Shown here one piece after another: positions 33,787 through 43,487 of a stretch of 64,000 nucleotides of DNA. Origin of the DNA: Phycisphaerales bacterium (GTDB taxonomy: Bacteria > Planctomycetota > Phycisphaerae > Phycisphaerales > UBA1924); NCBI GenBank assembly GCA_020853815.1, contig JADYYE010000090.1, positions 1 through 64,000 of the forward strand. Reading direction: 5' to 3'. A program made the position numbers and the translations under genes. Under the pieces are notes generated by a model. The model did not search any database. It was not told the DNA's origin and was given only the letters and a program-made list of their open reading frames with translations. The first letter of the stretch is position 1. Each line of letters begins with the position of its first letter.

Positions 33787-34232
33787 GCGGATGGCTCCCC
33801 GTTGTGTGTCGAGTCGGGGGGTTCCGGGGCGAGCGGCTCGGGGTTCGCGCCCGCGGCGGCCTTGGCTTCGCGTTCGAGCGCGACCTGCGCCAACGCCCGG
33901 TTCACTTCCGCTTCGCGCTTCAGTGTCTCGTCCAGCTTGAAGACGATCATGGGTATCTGACGGTGGCGGATGGTGTCGGAGAGCAGGTGGCGGATGTGCT
34001 TGGAGGCGGCCTTCAGGCCGTGGTAGGTGAGGTCCTGCCTTTCCTCGGGGAGCACGGAGACCTTCACGTGCGCTTCCTTGGCGTCGGGGGTGACGCGCAC
34101 GCCGGTGACGGTGATGAGCCCGGAGATTCGCGGGTCGTTCAACCCGCGAAGGATGATCTCCTGGATCAACTCGCGAAGCTCGGCCGCGAACTGCTCGGTG
34201 CGGTGGTTGGTCTTCTCTCGATCACGGCTCAT
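33783..34232 (-). CDS. rbfA: Ribosome-binding factor A
   Basis: 149 residues. RbfA matures the 3' region of 16S rRNA in 30S assembly. Motifs: RTEQFAAELRELIQEIILRGLNDPRI, LITVTGVRVTPDAKEAHVKVSVL, GLKAASKHIRHLLSDTIRHRQIPMIVFKLDETL. The tail is low-complexity. Its start overlaps the stop of the DUF503 gene (ATGA), and its stop overlaps the HhH-GPD start. The cluster follows the nusA-infB-DUF503-rbfA order, without rimP in front or truB behind. Confidence 0.94.
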   Translation of the reverse strand: MSRDREKTNHRTEQFAAELRELIQEIILRGLNDPRISGLITVTGVRVTPDAKEAHVKVSVLPEERQDLTYHGLKAASKHIRHLLSDTIRHRQIPMIVFKLDETLKREAEVNRALAQVALEREAKAAAGANPEPLAPEPPDSTHNGEPSA

Positions 34233-34639
34233 GGGCGGCCCTCCGTGGAAGGGGGCTGGCGCAGCGCGGCAAGGCCAAGGTCGATGAGGTTCCGGTCCAG
34301 CTCGGGGTCGGAGTCGTCGCTGGCGCCGGGGTCGGATGAAATCTCGCCGGCCCGTCCGTGCAGAAGTTCGCGGGTGGTATCGCCCAGTTCGGCGTCGGGG
34401 ATGGCGCGGAGCTTGGCGGTGATCTGGTCGAGCACTTCGCCGACGTGTCGCCCGTCGGACCCGACGAACGCGAGCCCGAGGGTGGCGAGGTTGAGCGTGT
34501 CCTGAGTTGCGATTTCGGCGACGGAGACCTGGTGCTCGCGATGGAGACGGTCCTTGACGGAGCGGACGACGCGGCGCTTGTCCTTGAGGGACTCAGAGCC
34601 GTGGATCAACAGTTCGAACTGAAGGATTCCGATGATCAT
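34229..34639 (-). CDS. DUF503 (YlxP-like) protein
   Basis: 136 residues. The family N-terminus MIIGILQFELLIHGSESLKD and KRRVVRSVKDRLHREHQVSVAEIA are clear; the last 45 residues are acidic and specific to this organism. The usual genomic place of ylxP, between infB and rbfA, is kept. The ATG at 34639 has no clear ribosome site, because a tandem array runs up to it. Function in the family is unsettled, with proposed links to ribosome assembly. Confidence 0.87.
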   Translation of the reverse strand: MIIGILQFELLIHGSESLKDKRRVVRSVKDRLHREHQVSVAEIATQDTLNLATLGLAFVGSDGRHVGEVLDQITAKLRAIPDAELGDTTRELLHGRAGEISSDPGASDDSDPELDRNLIDLGLAALRQPPSTEGRP

Positions 34640-34649
34640 GGGGGAATGG

Positions 34650-34822
34650 GACGGAGAGGCAAAGAGACGGAGAGACGGAGTGACGGAGTGACGAAGTGAC
34701 GAAGTAAAAAGAAGAAGTGGTGAGGTGGACAGGTGAAACGGAGGCCGGTCGAGCCGGGCGTGACTTCCTCTGCATTTGTCCATTGGGCGATCTGGTGATT
34801 TGGCCCTTTGGCGATTTCTGTC
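34650..34822. repeat. Two drifting short-period arrays between infB and the DUF503 gene
   Basis: 34650-34705 is an 8-bp-period array of GACGGAGT/GACGAAGT units. 34774-34820 is a second, unrelated run of TTTGG/CGATTTGG words. Together they fill most of the gap between infB and the DUF503 start. An 11-mer GCAAAGAGACG (34659-34669) recurs at 48790, and a 12-mer GAAGTGACGAAG (34693-34704) recurs on the other strand at 48959-48948. Confidence 0.85.
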
Positions 34823-37800
34823 TTACAGCGTCCTCTTGACCTCGACCTGCTTGTAGCACTCGAGGACGTCGCCTTCCTTGATGTCGTCGTAGCCGTCGAT
34901 CTTCATGCCGCACTCCATGCCGGCGCGGACGTCCTTGGCGTCGTCCTTGAAGCGCTTGAGCTGGGCGAGGCGGCGGTTGTTCTCGATGACGATGCCGTTG
35001 CGGGTGACGCGGATGAGGGCGTCGCGCTGCACCGTGCCGTCGGTGATGTAGCAGCCGGCGATGGCGCCGACCTTGCTGATCTTGAAGACCTGCCGCACCT
35101 CGGCGTGGCCCAGGACTTCCTGGCGCAGCTCGGGGGCGAGCAGGCCCTCGGCGGCCTTCTTGAGGTCGTCGGTGATGTTGTAGATCACGTCGTAGGTTCG
35201 GATCTCAACGCCCTTCTGCTCGGCGAGCGAGCGGGCCTTGCCCGACGGGATGACGTTGAAGCCGATGATGATCGCCTTGGACGCATCGGCCAGGAGCGCG
35301 TCGCTCTCGGTGATGCCGCCCACCGCCGCGTGGAGCACGCGGACCTTGACCTCGCTGGTTCCGACCTTCTGGCACTCGTGGCGGAGCACGTCGACCGTGC
35401 CCTGCTCGGCGGCCTTGAGGACGACGAGGATTTCCTTGACGTCCTTCTCCGACATCTGCGAGAAGAGGTTGTCGAGTGTGACCTTGGGCTGGGCGAGCTG
35501 GGCCTCGCGTTCGCGGTGGCGGCGCTGCTCGGCGGCTTCCTGGGCTTTCTTGAGCGAGTCGACGACGTAGAAGCGATCGCCCGCGTCTGGCACTTCGTCC
35601 AGGCCCGAGATCTGCACGGGCGCCGGGGGCTGCGATTCACGCACGCGCTGCCCGCGATCGTCGGTGATGTCGCGGACGCGGCCGAAGGCGCGCCCGGCGA
35701 CCACGAAGTCGCCGACCTTGAGGGTGCCCTGCTGGATGAGCAGGTTGGCGACCGAGCCTCGGCCTTCCTCGGTCTTGGCCTCGATGACGGTGCCGCGGGC
35801 GTCGCCGCCGAAATCGCCCTTGAGCTCGAGGAGCTGGGCCTGATAGTCGAGGGCTTCGAGGAGTTCCTTGATGCCCTGGCCGGTGACGGCGCTGACGTGG
35901 ACGATCTCCGTGTCGCCGCCCCACTCGGTGGGGGAGAGCCCGGCGTCGGCGAGCTGGCGCAGGGTCTTCTGAATCTGCGGCTCGGTGGCGTCGGGGCGAT
36001 CGATCTTGTTGAGCGCGACCACAATCGGCACGTTGGCGGCCTTGGCGTGGGCGATCGACTCGATGGTCTGGGGCATGACGCCCTCGGGCGCCGAGACGAC
36101 CAGCACGACGACGTCCGTCATCTTCGCGCCGCGCGAACGCATGGACGTGAAGGCTTCGTGGCCCGGCGTGTCGAGGAAGACGACTTCCTTCTTCTGGCCT
36201 TCGACCTCGATCGGAACGCGGAAGGCGCTGGTCCGCTGCGTGATGCCGCCGGCTTCGCCCGCGGCGACGTTGGCGTTGCGGATCCGGTCGAGGAGCGACG
36301 TCTTGCCGTGGTCGACGTGGCCGAGGATGGTGACGACCGGGCCTCGCGGGCGTTCGTCGATCTTCTCGCGGTTCTCGAAGGCCTGGCTGACGACTTCTTC
36401 GGCGGTCTTGCGCTCGGTGACATCGAGATCGATGTCGAAGTCGATCATGATCTCCTGGGCCTTGGCGGGGTCGATGCCGGAGTTGATCGTCGCCGGGATG
36501 CCCATGAGGAAGAGCTTCTTGACGATCTCGGCGCCCTTGACACCGGTCACCTCGGAGAGGTCCTTGATCGTGAAGGGGGCCTGGATCATAACGCGCCCTT
36601 CGGCGGCGTCGTCGTCGCCGGGGCCGCCGGCGCCCGACTGCTTCTTCATGTCCTGGCGGCGTTTCTTCAGATATCCGCCGGAGCGGAGAAGGCGGGCCTC
36701 GCGCTCGATGAGGTCCTGTTCACTGAAGATGCCGGCGGTCTTGCCGACCCATTCCTCGCCGCTGGAGGCGCGGCGGCGTTCGGGCACGCCGGTGCCGGTG
36801 GAGCGTTTGCCCGCCGGCCCGGTCTTGCGACGCGGCGAACGACCGCGATCGTCGTCCTCGCCACCGCCGCCGCCGCCGCCGACGCGTCCGCTGGGGCGGC
36901 CGATGGTGGTGGGCCCGCCGGGGGCGCCGCCGGGTCCGGGCGTGCGTCGCGGGCGTGGGGCTTCGATGACTTCGGGGGCTTCGACGCGGACGACCTTCGG
37001 GCCGCTGAGCTTGACTTGGGTTGGCGCGGAGAGTCGCGGGCCGGCGGGCGTGATGACCGTCGGGCGCGTGGGGACGTTCATGGGCGCGGGGGTGACGCTG
37101 CGCGGCGGAGGCGTCGGGCGCGCGTGCGGCGCGGACTTGGCTTCCACGGGCGAGCTGCCGCCGCCCTGATTGGCGGCCTGATCCGTCTGAACTGCGGCGG
37201 CGGGACGAACCTCGGGCTTGGGCTCGGAGTGCGCCTCCGGCTTGGATTCTGGCTTCGCGGTGGCGGGCGGAACGATTTTGGCGGCCGGGGGTGGCGCGAC
37301 GTGCGCCGCCGGGGCGACGGGCGTCGCGGGCGGGGGTGTGACCACCGCGGGGCGCGGGATCGCGGTCGGCGCGTGCGCCGGAGCGTGGGCCGGAGAAACG
37401 CCGGGCCTGGCCTCGGCGGGTGCGTGCGGAGTCGAGGGGGTCGGCGTCGTGGGAACGGAAGGCACGATCGCGGGACGCGGGCGCTCGATCTTGGTCGGCT
37501 CGGGCCTGACGGCGGGGTGGGCCGGCTGGCTCGGAGCGACGGGCGTCACGACCGCGGTGGCAGCGGCGTGCGCGTCGTCGGCGTCCTTGTGCTCGTCGGC
37601 GGACTTCTTGCGAGCCTTGGCCTTGACCGCCGTGGGGTCGACCTTGGCGGCGGTCTCGGTGGCGGCGGTGGCGTGGGCCCCGCCGTCGTTGGAGAACCAC
37701 TCGCGGATCGTCTGCTCGAGGCCCGCGGTGATGGTCGACATGTGGTTCTTCACCACGGACTCGGGGATTCCCTCCGCCTGGCACTTGGCCACGATGGCTT

Positions 37801-37900
37801 TGGATTCGATCCCGAGGTCTTTGGCGATTTCGAAGATGCGTCTGGCCAATGTCCGCTCCAACTTGTCGGACGGCGAAACGCCGTCGCGACCCTGAACCAC
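34823..37900 (-). CDS. infB: Translation initiation factor IF-2
   Basis: 1025 residues. IF-2 brings initiator tRNA to the ribosome using GTP. The N-terminal IF2_N motif ([21 protein letters not shown]) is followed by a low-complexity Pro/Ala/Lys linker, residues about 85-380. The G domain starts at about residue 515: [17 protein letters not shown] and NKID boxes are intact, and domains II-IV follow to the VKRTL end. The GTG start at 37900 lies 80 bp after nusA. The long linker makes it larger than E. coli IF-2 alpha (890). Confidence 0.97.
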   Translation of the reverse strand: MVQGRDGVSPSDKLERTLARRIFEIAKDLGIESKAIVAKCQAEGIPESVVKNHMSTITAGLEQTIREWFSNDGGAHATAATETAAKVDPTAVKAKARKKSADEHKDADDAHAAATAVVTPVAPSQPAHPAVRPEPTKIERPRPAIVPSVPTTPTPSTPHAPAEARPGVSPAHAPAHAPTAIPRPAVVTPPPATPVAPAAHVAPPPAAKIVPPATAKPESKPEAHSEPKPEVRPAAAVQTDQAANQGGGSSPVEAKSAPHARPTPPPRSVTPAPMNVPTRPTVITPAGPRLSAPTQVKLSGPKVVRVEAPEVIEAPRPRRTPGPGGAPGGPTTIGRPSGRVGGGGGGGEDDDRGRSPRRKTGPAGKRSTGTGVPERRRASSGEEWVGKTAGIFSEQDLIEREARLLRSGGYLKKRRQDMKKQSGAGGPGDDDAAEGRVMIQAPFTIKDLSEVTGVKGAEIVKKLFLMGIPATINSGIDPAKAQEIMIDFDIDLDVTERKTAEEVVSQAFENREKIDERPRGPVVTILGHVDHGKTSLLDRIRNANVAAGEAGGITQRTSAFRVPIEVEGQKKEVVFLDTPGHEAFTSMRSRGAKMTDVVVLVVSAPEGVMPQTIESIAHAKAANVPIVVALNKIDRPDATEPQIQKTLRQLADAGLSPTEWGGDTEIVHVSAVTGQGIKELLEALDYQAQLLELKGDFGGDARGTVIEAKTEEGRGSVANLLIQQGTLKVGDFVVAGRAFGRVRDITDDRGQRVRESQPPAPVQISGLDEVPDAGDRFYVVDSLKKAQEAAEQRRHREREAQLAQPKVTLDNLFSQMSEKDVKEILVVLKAAEQGTVDVLRHECQKVGTSEVKVRVLHAAVGGITESDALLADASKAIIIGFNVIPSGKARSLAEQKGVEIRTYDVIYNITDDLKKAAEGLLAPELRQEVLGHAEVRQVFKISKVGAIAGCYITDGTVQRDALIRVTRNGIVIENNRRLAQLKRFKDDAKDVRAGMECGMKIDGYDDIKEGDVLECYKQVEVKRTL

Positions 37901-37981
37901 CGATCCGCTCTCTCACTCCCGCACGACCCGCGGCGGCGATCGCCGCGGGATTTCTCACTCCACTCGTTCAGAGTTCTTGCC

Positions 37982-39331
37982 TTATCCCTGGCCCAGAATG
38001 TCCGCCGCCCGCGCGTCGTCGGACGCGCCCGGCGCCGGAGCGCCCAGGATGGCGTCGGCGGCCTGGTCGCCCGGCGCGACGCCGCCCATGCCGCCCAGGA
38101 GCCTCGCGCCCGCCTCGGCCTGTTCCTTGGCAAGGCGGGCCTTTTCTTCCTTGTCTTTCTGCTGCTGCTCGGCGACTTCCTTGGCCTTGACCGAGGCACG
38201 CTCGACGGCGGCCTTGGCGGCGTCCTCGCTCAGCTCAAGCTCGGTCATCAGCACGTCGACGCCGACTTCCTCGACGTCGAAGACGCTGACCATGCCGAGC
38301 GCGACGAGCTTGTCGACGTGTTTCTCGGTGACGCCCTCGATCTCCTGCAGGGTGGTCGAGAGCGTGTCAAGGCCCTTGCCGTATTCCTCGGGCGTGAGGA
38401 TGTCGATGTCCCACCCGGTGAGGCGGGCGGCGAGGCGGACGTTCTGGCCGCGCTTGCCGATCGCCAGCGAGAGCTGGTCGTCGCGGACGACGACGGTGGC
38501 GCGCCCGAGCTCGAAGCACAGCGAGATCTCCGCGACCTCGGCGGGCTTGAGCGAGTTCTGGATGAGAATCTGGCTCGACTCGTTCCAGCGAACGATGTCG
38601 ATCTTCTCGCCGTTGAGTTCGTCGACGATGTTCTTGATGCGGCTGCCGCGCACGCCCACGCACGCGCCGACGGCGTCGACCTTGGAATCGACGCTGGAGA
38701 CCGCGATCTTGGTGCGGTAGCCGGCCTCGCGGGCCATCGCCTTGATCTCGATGATTTTTTCCGAGACCTCGGGGACCTCGACCTCAAAGAGTCGCTTGAT
38801 GAAGTCCGGGTGCCCGCGCGAGAGGACGATCTTGACCTGGTTGCCCGCGTCGCGGACGTCGAGGATCATGCAGCGCACGCGGTCGCCGGGCTGGAACTGC
38901 TCGCCGGGGATCTGCTCGCTGGGCGGCATGAAGGCTTCGCTGCGATCGACGGTGACGATGAGCGAACGCGCCTCGTAGCGCTGGGCGGTGCCCGTGACGA
39001 TCTCGCCCACACGCTTGCTGAACTCCTCGAAGACGCTGGCGCGCTCGTCGTCGCGGAACTTCTGGATCATGACCTGCTTGAAGGTCTGGGCCGCGATGCG
39101 TCCCAGGGCCGCCGGCGCCATCTCGAGCGGCTGCCCGTGGCGGAAGAGCGTGAGCTGCCCCGTCGTGGCGTCGAGCGTGCAGGTGAACTCCTCGGTGTCG
39201 AGGGTCTGGTAGTGCTTGCGGGCCGCGGAGACCATCGCCTGCTCGAGGTCGCGGACGAGAATCTGCTTGTCGATGTTGCGGTCGCGGGCGATCGAGTCGA
39301 GGATGCGCAACATTTCGGTGGGGTTCATCAT
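37982..39331 (-). CDS. nusA: Transcription termination/antitermination factor NusA
   Basis: 449 residues. Order: NusA N-domain (MLRILDSIARDRNIDKQILVRDLEQAM), S1 domain (EIVTGTAQRYEARSLIVTVDRSEAFMP), KH1 (AVGACVGVRGSRIKNIVDELNGEKIDIV) and KH2 (LSLAIGKRGQNVRLAARLTGWDIDIL). A helix-hairpin-helix segment (GVTEKHVDKLVALGMVSVFDVEEV) and a charged coiled-coil tail follow. Of two adjacent ATGs, 39331 has GGAG eight bases upstream. It starts the nusA-infB-DUF503-rbfA cluster; rimP is missing. Confidence 0.97.
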   Translation of the reverse strand: MMNPTEMLRILDSIARDRNIDKQILVRDLEQAMVSAARKHYQTLDTEEFTCTLDATTGQLTLFRHGQPLEMAPAALGRIAAQTFKQVMIQKFRDDERASVFEEFSKRVGEIVTGTAQRYEARSLIVTVDRSEAFMPPSEQIPGEQFQPGDRVRCMILDVRDAGNQVKIVLSRGHPDFIKRLFEVEVPEVSEKIIEIKAMAREAGYRTKIAVSSVDSKVDAVGACVGVRGSRIKNIVDELNGEKIDIVRWNESSQILIQNSLKPAEVAEISLCFELGRATVVVRDDQLSLAIGKRGQNVRLAARLTGWDIDILTPEEYGKGLDTLSTTLQEIEGVTEKHVDKLVALGMVSVFDVEEVGVDVLMTELELSEDAAKAAVERASVKAKEVAEQQQKDKEEKARLAKEQAEAGARLLGGMGGVAPGDQAADAILGAPAPGASDDARAADILGQG

Positions 39332-39698
39332 GGCCAGCACTCCGGGATGTCGGTTTGTCGAGATGTCCTGCGGAAACAAAGAGCGAAACAGATCACGGAC
39401 AAGGGCGGATCACACGGGCCCAAAAACGCCGAAGCCACCGGCGGCTTGCGCACGCCCGTGGCCCCGAATCCTGCTCCGCCCGATCGCGACGCCTTGATGA
39501 GGGCGCGACCGGGCCGAACTCTTTGGATTCAGCGCATCGGAGTCACCTCCGAGCCTGGACCCAAAGGCCCGAGCGGTCCTTCGGTCGCGGCGCGACCGAT
39601 CCACGTGGTGGACCGCTTACCGAGCATGGTTCGTGACTGCGTTCATGGGTTCCGCCTGTCAAACAACCACCCCGGGCGACCGCGCCCAGGGACACCCA
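39332..39698 (-). other. Long untranslated leader of the nusA-infB transcript
   Basis: About 365 nt between the predicted promoter and the nusA start. Open frames here are short and non-conserved. The segment is rich in self-complementary blocks (CGAGCGGTCC near 39570, GGTCGCGGCGCGACC near 39583-39597). No known riboswitch is recognised. Confidence 0.45.
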
Positions 39699-39728
39699 AC
39701 AATATTCAGACAAACCGTTCTGGGTCAA
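39699..39728 (-). promoter_or_regulatory. Predicted sigma-70 promoter of the nusA operon
   Basis: On the minus strand: TTGACC at 39728-39723, 18-bp spacer, TATTGT at 39704-39699. It is the best match in the gap between fliM and nusA. Confidence 0.45.
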
Positions 39729-39828
39729 TCCTCGGGGTCGGGTGAATCACGATCCTCATCCCGGATTTTGCCGGGGTAAGCATCCGGGAAATGAAGCGCA
39801 AAGATCGCGTTTCCGGCTCGTTTGAGGG

Positions 39829-40845
39829 CTATACCCGGTCGTCGGGCCCGACCGCGCGAACGACTCGAAGGGCCCGGTTTCCCCGGAACTGTCCCACACT
39901 GGCGAGAAACTTCTTCTCTCCCTCGATCGACAGAACCACCGGGGTCGCGGCCTGCTTCTCCGTGGTGATCACGTCGCCGGGCGTCATCGACATCAGGTCC
40001 GACAGCGTGATCGTCGTTTCCGCCAGCACTCCCGTCACCTCCAGGGGCGCGCGGGTCAGCGTGACGGCGATCTGGGCGGCGGCGGCATCGCTCTTCTGGT
40101 TCTGCGACGCGGCGAACCAGTTCTGTGAACTCAGGTCCTCGACCACCGGCTCGATGACGTTGTACGGGATGCACAGGTTCATCGTGCCCGCGCGGTTGTT
40201 CATCTTCACCTCGAAGCCGACGACCACCACGACCTCGTTGGGCGGCACGATCTGGACCAACTGCGGGTTGCTCTCGGTCGCGGAGATCGTGAACGTGAGG
40301 TGCTTGACGCCCGCCCAGGCTTCGGAGAGAGCGGCCAGGCCTCGGTTGGTGACGTTGCTGATGAGGCGAGTTTCGATCAGCGTCATGGGACGCTGGGGGA
40401 TGAAAAGGTCCTGGCTGTTGCCGCCCAGCAGGCGGTCGATGATGGGGTAGATGATGAGGGGGCTGATCTCCATGCACATCTGCCCCTCAAGCGCGTCGGT
40501 CTTGAGCAGGTTGAAGCTCGTGGGGTTGGGGAGGCCGGAGATGAACTCCGAGTAGGTCATCTGCTCGCAGGTCGCGACGCGGACTTCGACGATGGTGCGC
40601 AGGAAGCCCGAGAGCGACGCGCCGAAATTTCTCGCGAACGCCTCGTGCAGCGTCTGGAGCGAGCGCATCTGATCCTTGCTGACACGTTCCGGGCGCTTGA
40701 AGTCGTAGTTCTTGATCTCCAGCGTGGAGGGGTCGATGTTGCGGCGCGTGAAGATCGTCGCCTGCGGCTTCTCAACGACCTGCGGCGTTTCCGAGACCGC
40801 CGAAAGCAGTGCGTCGACTTCGCTTTGGTCTAACACGTCCGCCAT
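39829..40845 (-). CDS. fliM: Flagellar motor switch protein FliM
   Basis: 338 residues. FliM forms part of the C-ring and, through its N-terminal peptide, binds phosphorylated CheY. The N-terminal MADVLDQSEVDALLSAV is the classic CheY-binding/FliM start. The CheC-like middle domain shows IKNYDFKRPERVSKDQMRSLQTLHEAFARN and PRPMTLIETRLISNV-type motifs, and the C-terminal SpoA domain shows LEVTGVLAETTITLSDLMSMTPGDVI. ATG 40845 is chosen over a TTG at 40866. No other flagellar gene lies nearby, so it is an orphan here. Confidence 0.95.
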   Translation of the reverse strand: MADVLDQSEVDALLSAVSETPQVVEKPQATIFTRRNIDPSTLEIKNYDFKRPERVSKDQMRSLQTLHEAFARNFGASLSGFLRTIVEVRVATCEQMTYSEFISGLPNPTSFNLLKTDALEGQMCMEISPLIIYPIIDRLLGGNSQDLFIPQRPMTLIETRLISNVTNRGLAALSEAWAGVKHLTFTISATESNPQLVQIVPPNEVVVVVGFEVKMNNRAGTMNLCIPYNVIEPVVEDLSSQNWFAASQNQKSDAAAAQIAVTLTRAPLEVTGVLAETTITLSDLMSMTPGDVITTEKQAATPVVLSIEGEKKFLASVGQFRGNRALRVVRAVGPDDRV

Positions 40846-40984
40846 GCGCGCCGGGCTCCCGTCCAAAGTCCACGTCGGTTATCGACCGACCGCCCGCCCC
40901 GGCTTGAGACCAAACAAGAGCCAATCCACATGTGCGTGCAACAGCCCGACGAACCGACCGATGGGCGGGGCCATAAGGTTGTGC

Positions 40985-42988
40985 ATGACCAATCTCGCTC
41001 TGACCGCGCCCGGGGACGCTCGACCAGCGCGGCTGCTTCCGTTGCTCATGGCCGCGGTGTTGGCGATCGCGGGGCTGTGGCTGCCAGTTCGGGCGGAGGC
41101 CCAGCCGCAGGTGGTGGATGTCTCGGTGACTCCGATGCGGACCACGGTCGCGCCGGGCGACACGCTGGCGATCGCCATCGTGCTCGACCATCAGAAGGGC
41201 TGGCACTCGCACCCCAACCAGCCGGTCGTGCCGAAGTCATGGCAGGGTCTGTTCGATCCGATCGCGACGGAGGTTTCGCTCAAGCCCCCCGAGGGGGTCA
41301 CGCTCCGGGATGTTCAGTTCCCGCCGACCCACACCATCGCGGTGGACTTGGTCGGGAGCGGCAAGCCCGAGCCCTATCCGGTTTACGAGGGCAAGGCCGT
41401 CGCGTTTGTGCCGATCGAGATCGCCAAAGACGCGAGCGGCGAGCTTGTGATTCCGATCACGGTCGAGTACCAGGCGTGCAACGACAAGGTGTGCATGCCG
41501 TCGGAGACGGTGGAACTGTCGGTGACGCTGAGGGTCGATCCGGCGGCAACGAAATCAGTCGACGATGCGTCGCTGTTTGCGGGCTTTGATTCGAAGGTGT
41601 TCGAGAAACCGGGCGAGGTGCTGAGCTCGAACGCGCGGTCGACTTCGGGCGACGCGCCCAAGTCAACAGCCCAGACCCCCGCGAGCACCGACGCGGTCTT
41701 TGATCTCTTCGGCCTGCGATTCAGTTCGGGCAACACGCTCGTGGTCCTGCTCTTTTCCGCGCTGGGCGGGTTCATCCTGAACCTCATGCCCTGCGTGCTC
41801 CCACTGATCCCCATCAAGATCTTCGCGATCCAGCAGGCGGCGGGCGAGCACGCCGGTCGGCGAATCCAGCTTGGCGTCGCGATGTTCCTGGGTGTGGTGT
41901 CGTTCTGGGCGGCGCTGGCGGTGCTGATCGTGTCGCTCAAGTTCTTCTCGGCGACTAATGAACTGTTCGGGAACGCGACGTTCCAGCTCTGCGTGGGGCT
42001 GTTCATCATCGCGATGGCGGTGGGGATGCTGGGCGTGTTCACGCTCAACCTGCCGCAGGGCTTGTACGCGATCCAGCCGCGGCACGACACGCTGCATGGA
42101 TCGTTCCTGTTCGGCGTGATGACGGCGCTCCTGGGCACCCCGTGCTTCGGGCCTTTCGCGGCGTCGGGCGTCTCGTGGGCGACGCAGCAGTCGTCGGGGC
42201 TGGCGTTCTCGGTGTTCTTTGCGGTGGGCGTGGGGATGGCTCTGCCGTACCTGGTGCTCACGATCTGGCCCAAGCTGATCTCGTTCATCCCTCGAACCGG
42301 CCCGGCGAGCGACCTCATCAAGCAGGTGCTCTCGCTCATCATGGCGGCGTTCGGCGTGTACTTCACGGGCGTGGCGGTCAAGACATTCATCGCGGAGTCG
42401 CCCTACCTCGGCAAGACCATCGAGTGGTGGTTCGTCTTTGCGATCTCGCTGGGGACGGCGTTGTGGCTGGTGTTCCGCGCGTTCAAGATCACCAAGGGGG
42501 CGGGGGCACGCCTGACGGCGATGGTCATCGCGGTCGGGCTGGCGGGGAGCAGCTACTGGTGGGCCGCCCGACTCACGGGCATCGCCCGGGAAGAGGCCGA
42601 GGACAATCTGTGGCGCGAGTACGAGCCCGCGGTGTACGAGAGGGCCGTTGCGGAAGGGAAAGTTGTGATCGCGGACTTCACCGCGACGTGGTGCCTCAAC
42701 TGCCAGACGCTCAAGGGCACCGTGCTGGGGACCGAGGTGGTCCGCGAGGCCCTGAAGCAGCCGGGAGTGGTCGCGTTTGAGGTGGATCTTTCCAGCAAGA
42801 AGGCCCCGGGCTGGGCGCTCCTGAAGGAACTGAATGAACCCGGGATTCCGCTCCTGGCGATCAAGGGGCCGGGGTACGCGACCCCTTGGAAGAGCAACGC
42901 GTATAACCCATCCCAGGTCGTGGAGGCGATCACCGCGGCGCGGGGGGCGGCCTCCCAGTCCGCAAGCTCGGCACAGTCCCCTCGTTGA
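40985..42988 (+). CDS. DsbD-type protein-disulfide reductase / thiol:disulfide interchange protein
   Basis: 667 residues. Order: signal peptide (about 17-37), DsbD-alpha domain with the C-x4-C pair in YQACNDKVCMP near 164-169, then eight or so TM helices with the paired cysteines in NLMPCVLPLIP and GTPCFGP, and a C-terminal thioredoxin domain with WCLNC near 568-572. Electrons pass from cytoplasmic thioredoxin through the membrane to periplasmic partners. ATG 40985 has AAGG upstream. It stands alone, divergent from fliM. Confidence 0.92.
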   Translation: MTNLALTAPGDARPARLLPLLMAAVLAIAGLWLPVRAEAQPQVVDVSVTPMRTTVAPGDTLAIAIVLDHQKGWHSHPNQPVVPKSWQGLFDPIATEVSLKPPEGVTLRDVQFPPTHTIAVDLVGSGKPEPYPVYEGKAVAFVPIEIAKDASGELVIPITVEYQACNDKVCMPSETVELSVTLRVDPAATKSVDDASLFAGFDSKVFEKPGEVLSSNARSTSGDAPKSTAQTPASTDAVFDLFGLRFSSGNTLVVLLFSALGGFILNLMPCVLPLIPIKIFAIQQAAGEHAGRRIQLGVAMFLGVVSFWAALAVLIVSLKFFSATNELFGNATFQLCVGLFIIAMAVGMLGVFTLNLPQGLYAIQPRHDTLHGSFLFGVMTALLGTPCFGPFAASGVSWATQQSSGLAFSVFFAVGVGMALPYLVLTIWPKLISFIPRTGPASDLIKQVLSLIMAAFGVYFTGVAVKTFIAESPYLGKTIEWWFVFAISLGTALWLVFRAFKITKGAGARLTAMVIAVGLAGSSYWWAARLTGIAREEAEDNLWREYEPAVYERAVAEGKVVIADFTATWCLNCQTLKGTVLGTEVVREALKQPGVVAFEVDLSSKKAPGWALLKELNEPGIPLLAIKGPGYATPWKSNAYNPSQVVEAITAARGAASQSASSAQSPR

Positions 42989-43066
42989 CTCCCGGCGAGT
43001 GCCTTCCTAGGTTCATGTCCCCGGTTGGGACGCCGATTCAGACGGTCCCGGTCGGATTGACAACTC

Positions 43067-43138
43067 GCGGGCGTAGCTCAGTGGTAGAGCGCTACCTTGC
43101 CAAGGTAGAAGTCGAGGGTTCAAGTCCCTTCGCCCGCT
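43067..43138 (+). tRNA. tRNA-Gly (anticodon GCC)
   Basis: 72 nt cloverleaf. Acceptor GCGGGCG pairs with CGCCCGC; D-arm AGCTCAGTGGTAGAGC; anticodon stem CTACC/GGTAG with loop TTGCCAA (GCC at 43099-43101); T-arm GAGGG-TTCAAGT-CCCTT. CCA is not encoded. Confidence 0.97.
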
Positions 43139-43141
43139 TTC

Positions 43142-43175
43142 GCGGCCCGGCCAGTCCGGGCCGCGGTCGTTTTTT
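43142..43175 (+). terminator. Rho-independent terminator of tRNA-Gly
   Basis: Nine-bp stem GCGGCCCGG (43142-43150) / CCGGGCCGC (43156-43164), five-nt loop, then GGTCG and TTTTTT (43170-43175). Confidence 0.85.
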
Positions 43176-43289
43176 GGAGCGAGGCCCCTACGCACGCTTT
43201 CGCGGATGAAGCGCGAGGAGGCGGCGAGACCGCGCTCGCATTGCCGCGGCGGTGATCCGCTCAACATTGAAGGTGTGTTCGAGGGGAAG

Positions 43290-43363
43290 CATCCCCGACA
43301 GGAGTCGAACCTGTAACCTCTGCCTTCGGAGGGCAGCGCTCTATCCAGTTGAGCTACGGGGAC
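43290..43363 (-). tRNA. tRNA-Arg (anticodon CCG)
   Basis: 74 nt on the minus strand. Acceptor GTCCCCG pairs with CGGGGAT (G-U at the first pair); anticodon stem CTGCC/GGCAG with loop CTCCGAA, anticodon CCG (plus strand 43327-43329), reading CGG; T-loop GGTTCGACTCC. It points against tRNA-Gly. CCA is not encoded. Confidence 0.95.
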
Positions 43364-43487
43364 GTGGATGGACACGGGTTTTCAATCGCGGCCTGTGCCG
43401 CGGACGGCGCATCCTACGATCGCTCCGCCCGGCGGGCAATAAGGCTCGCTCGACGCGTCCCTCCCCAGGAAGAGTTGATCGTCGACT

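Noticed and set aside
39543-39728. Short minus-strand ORF upstream of nusA
   Set aside because: It starts inside the predicted promoter and has no conserved pattern; treated as leader.
34808-39745. 1645-codon plus-strand open frame
   Set aside because: It is antisense to infB and nusA, which are certain; its length comes from GC-rich third codon positions.
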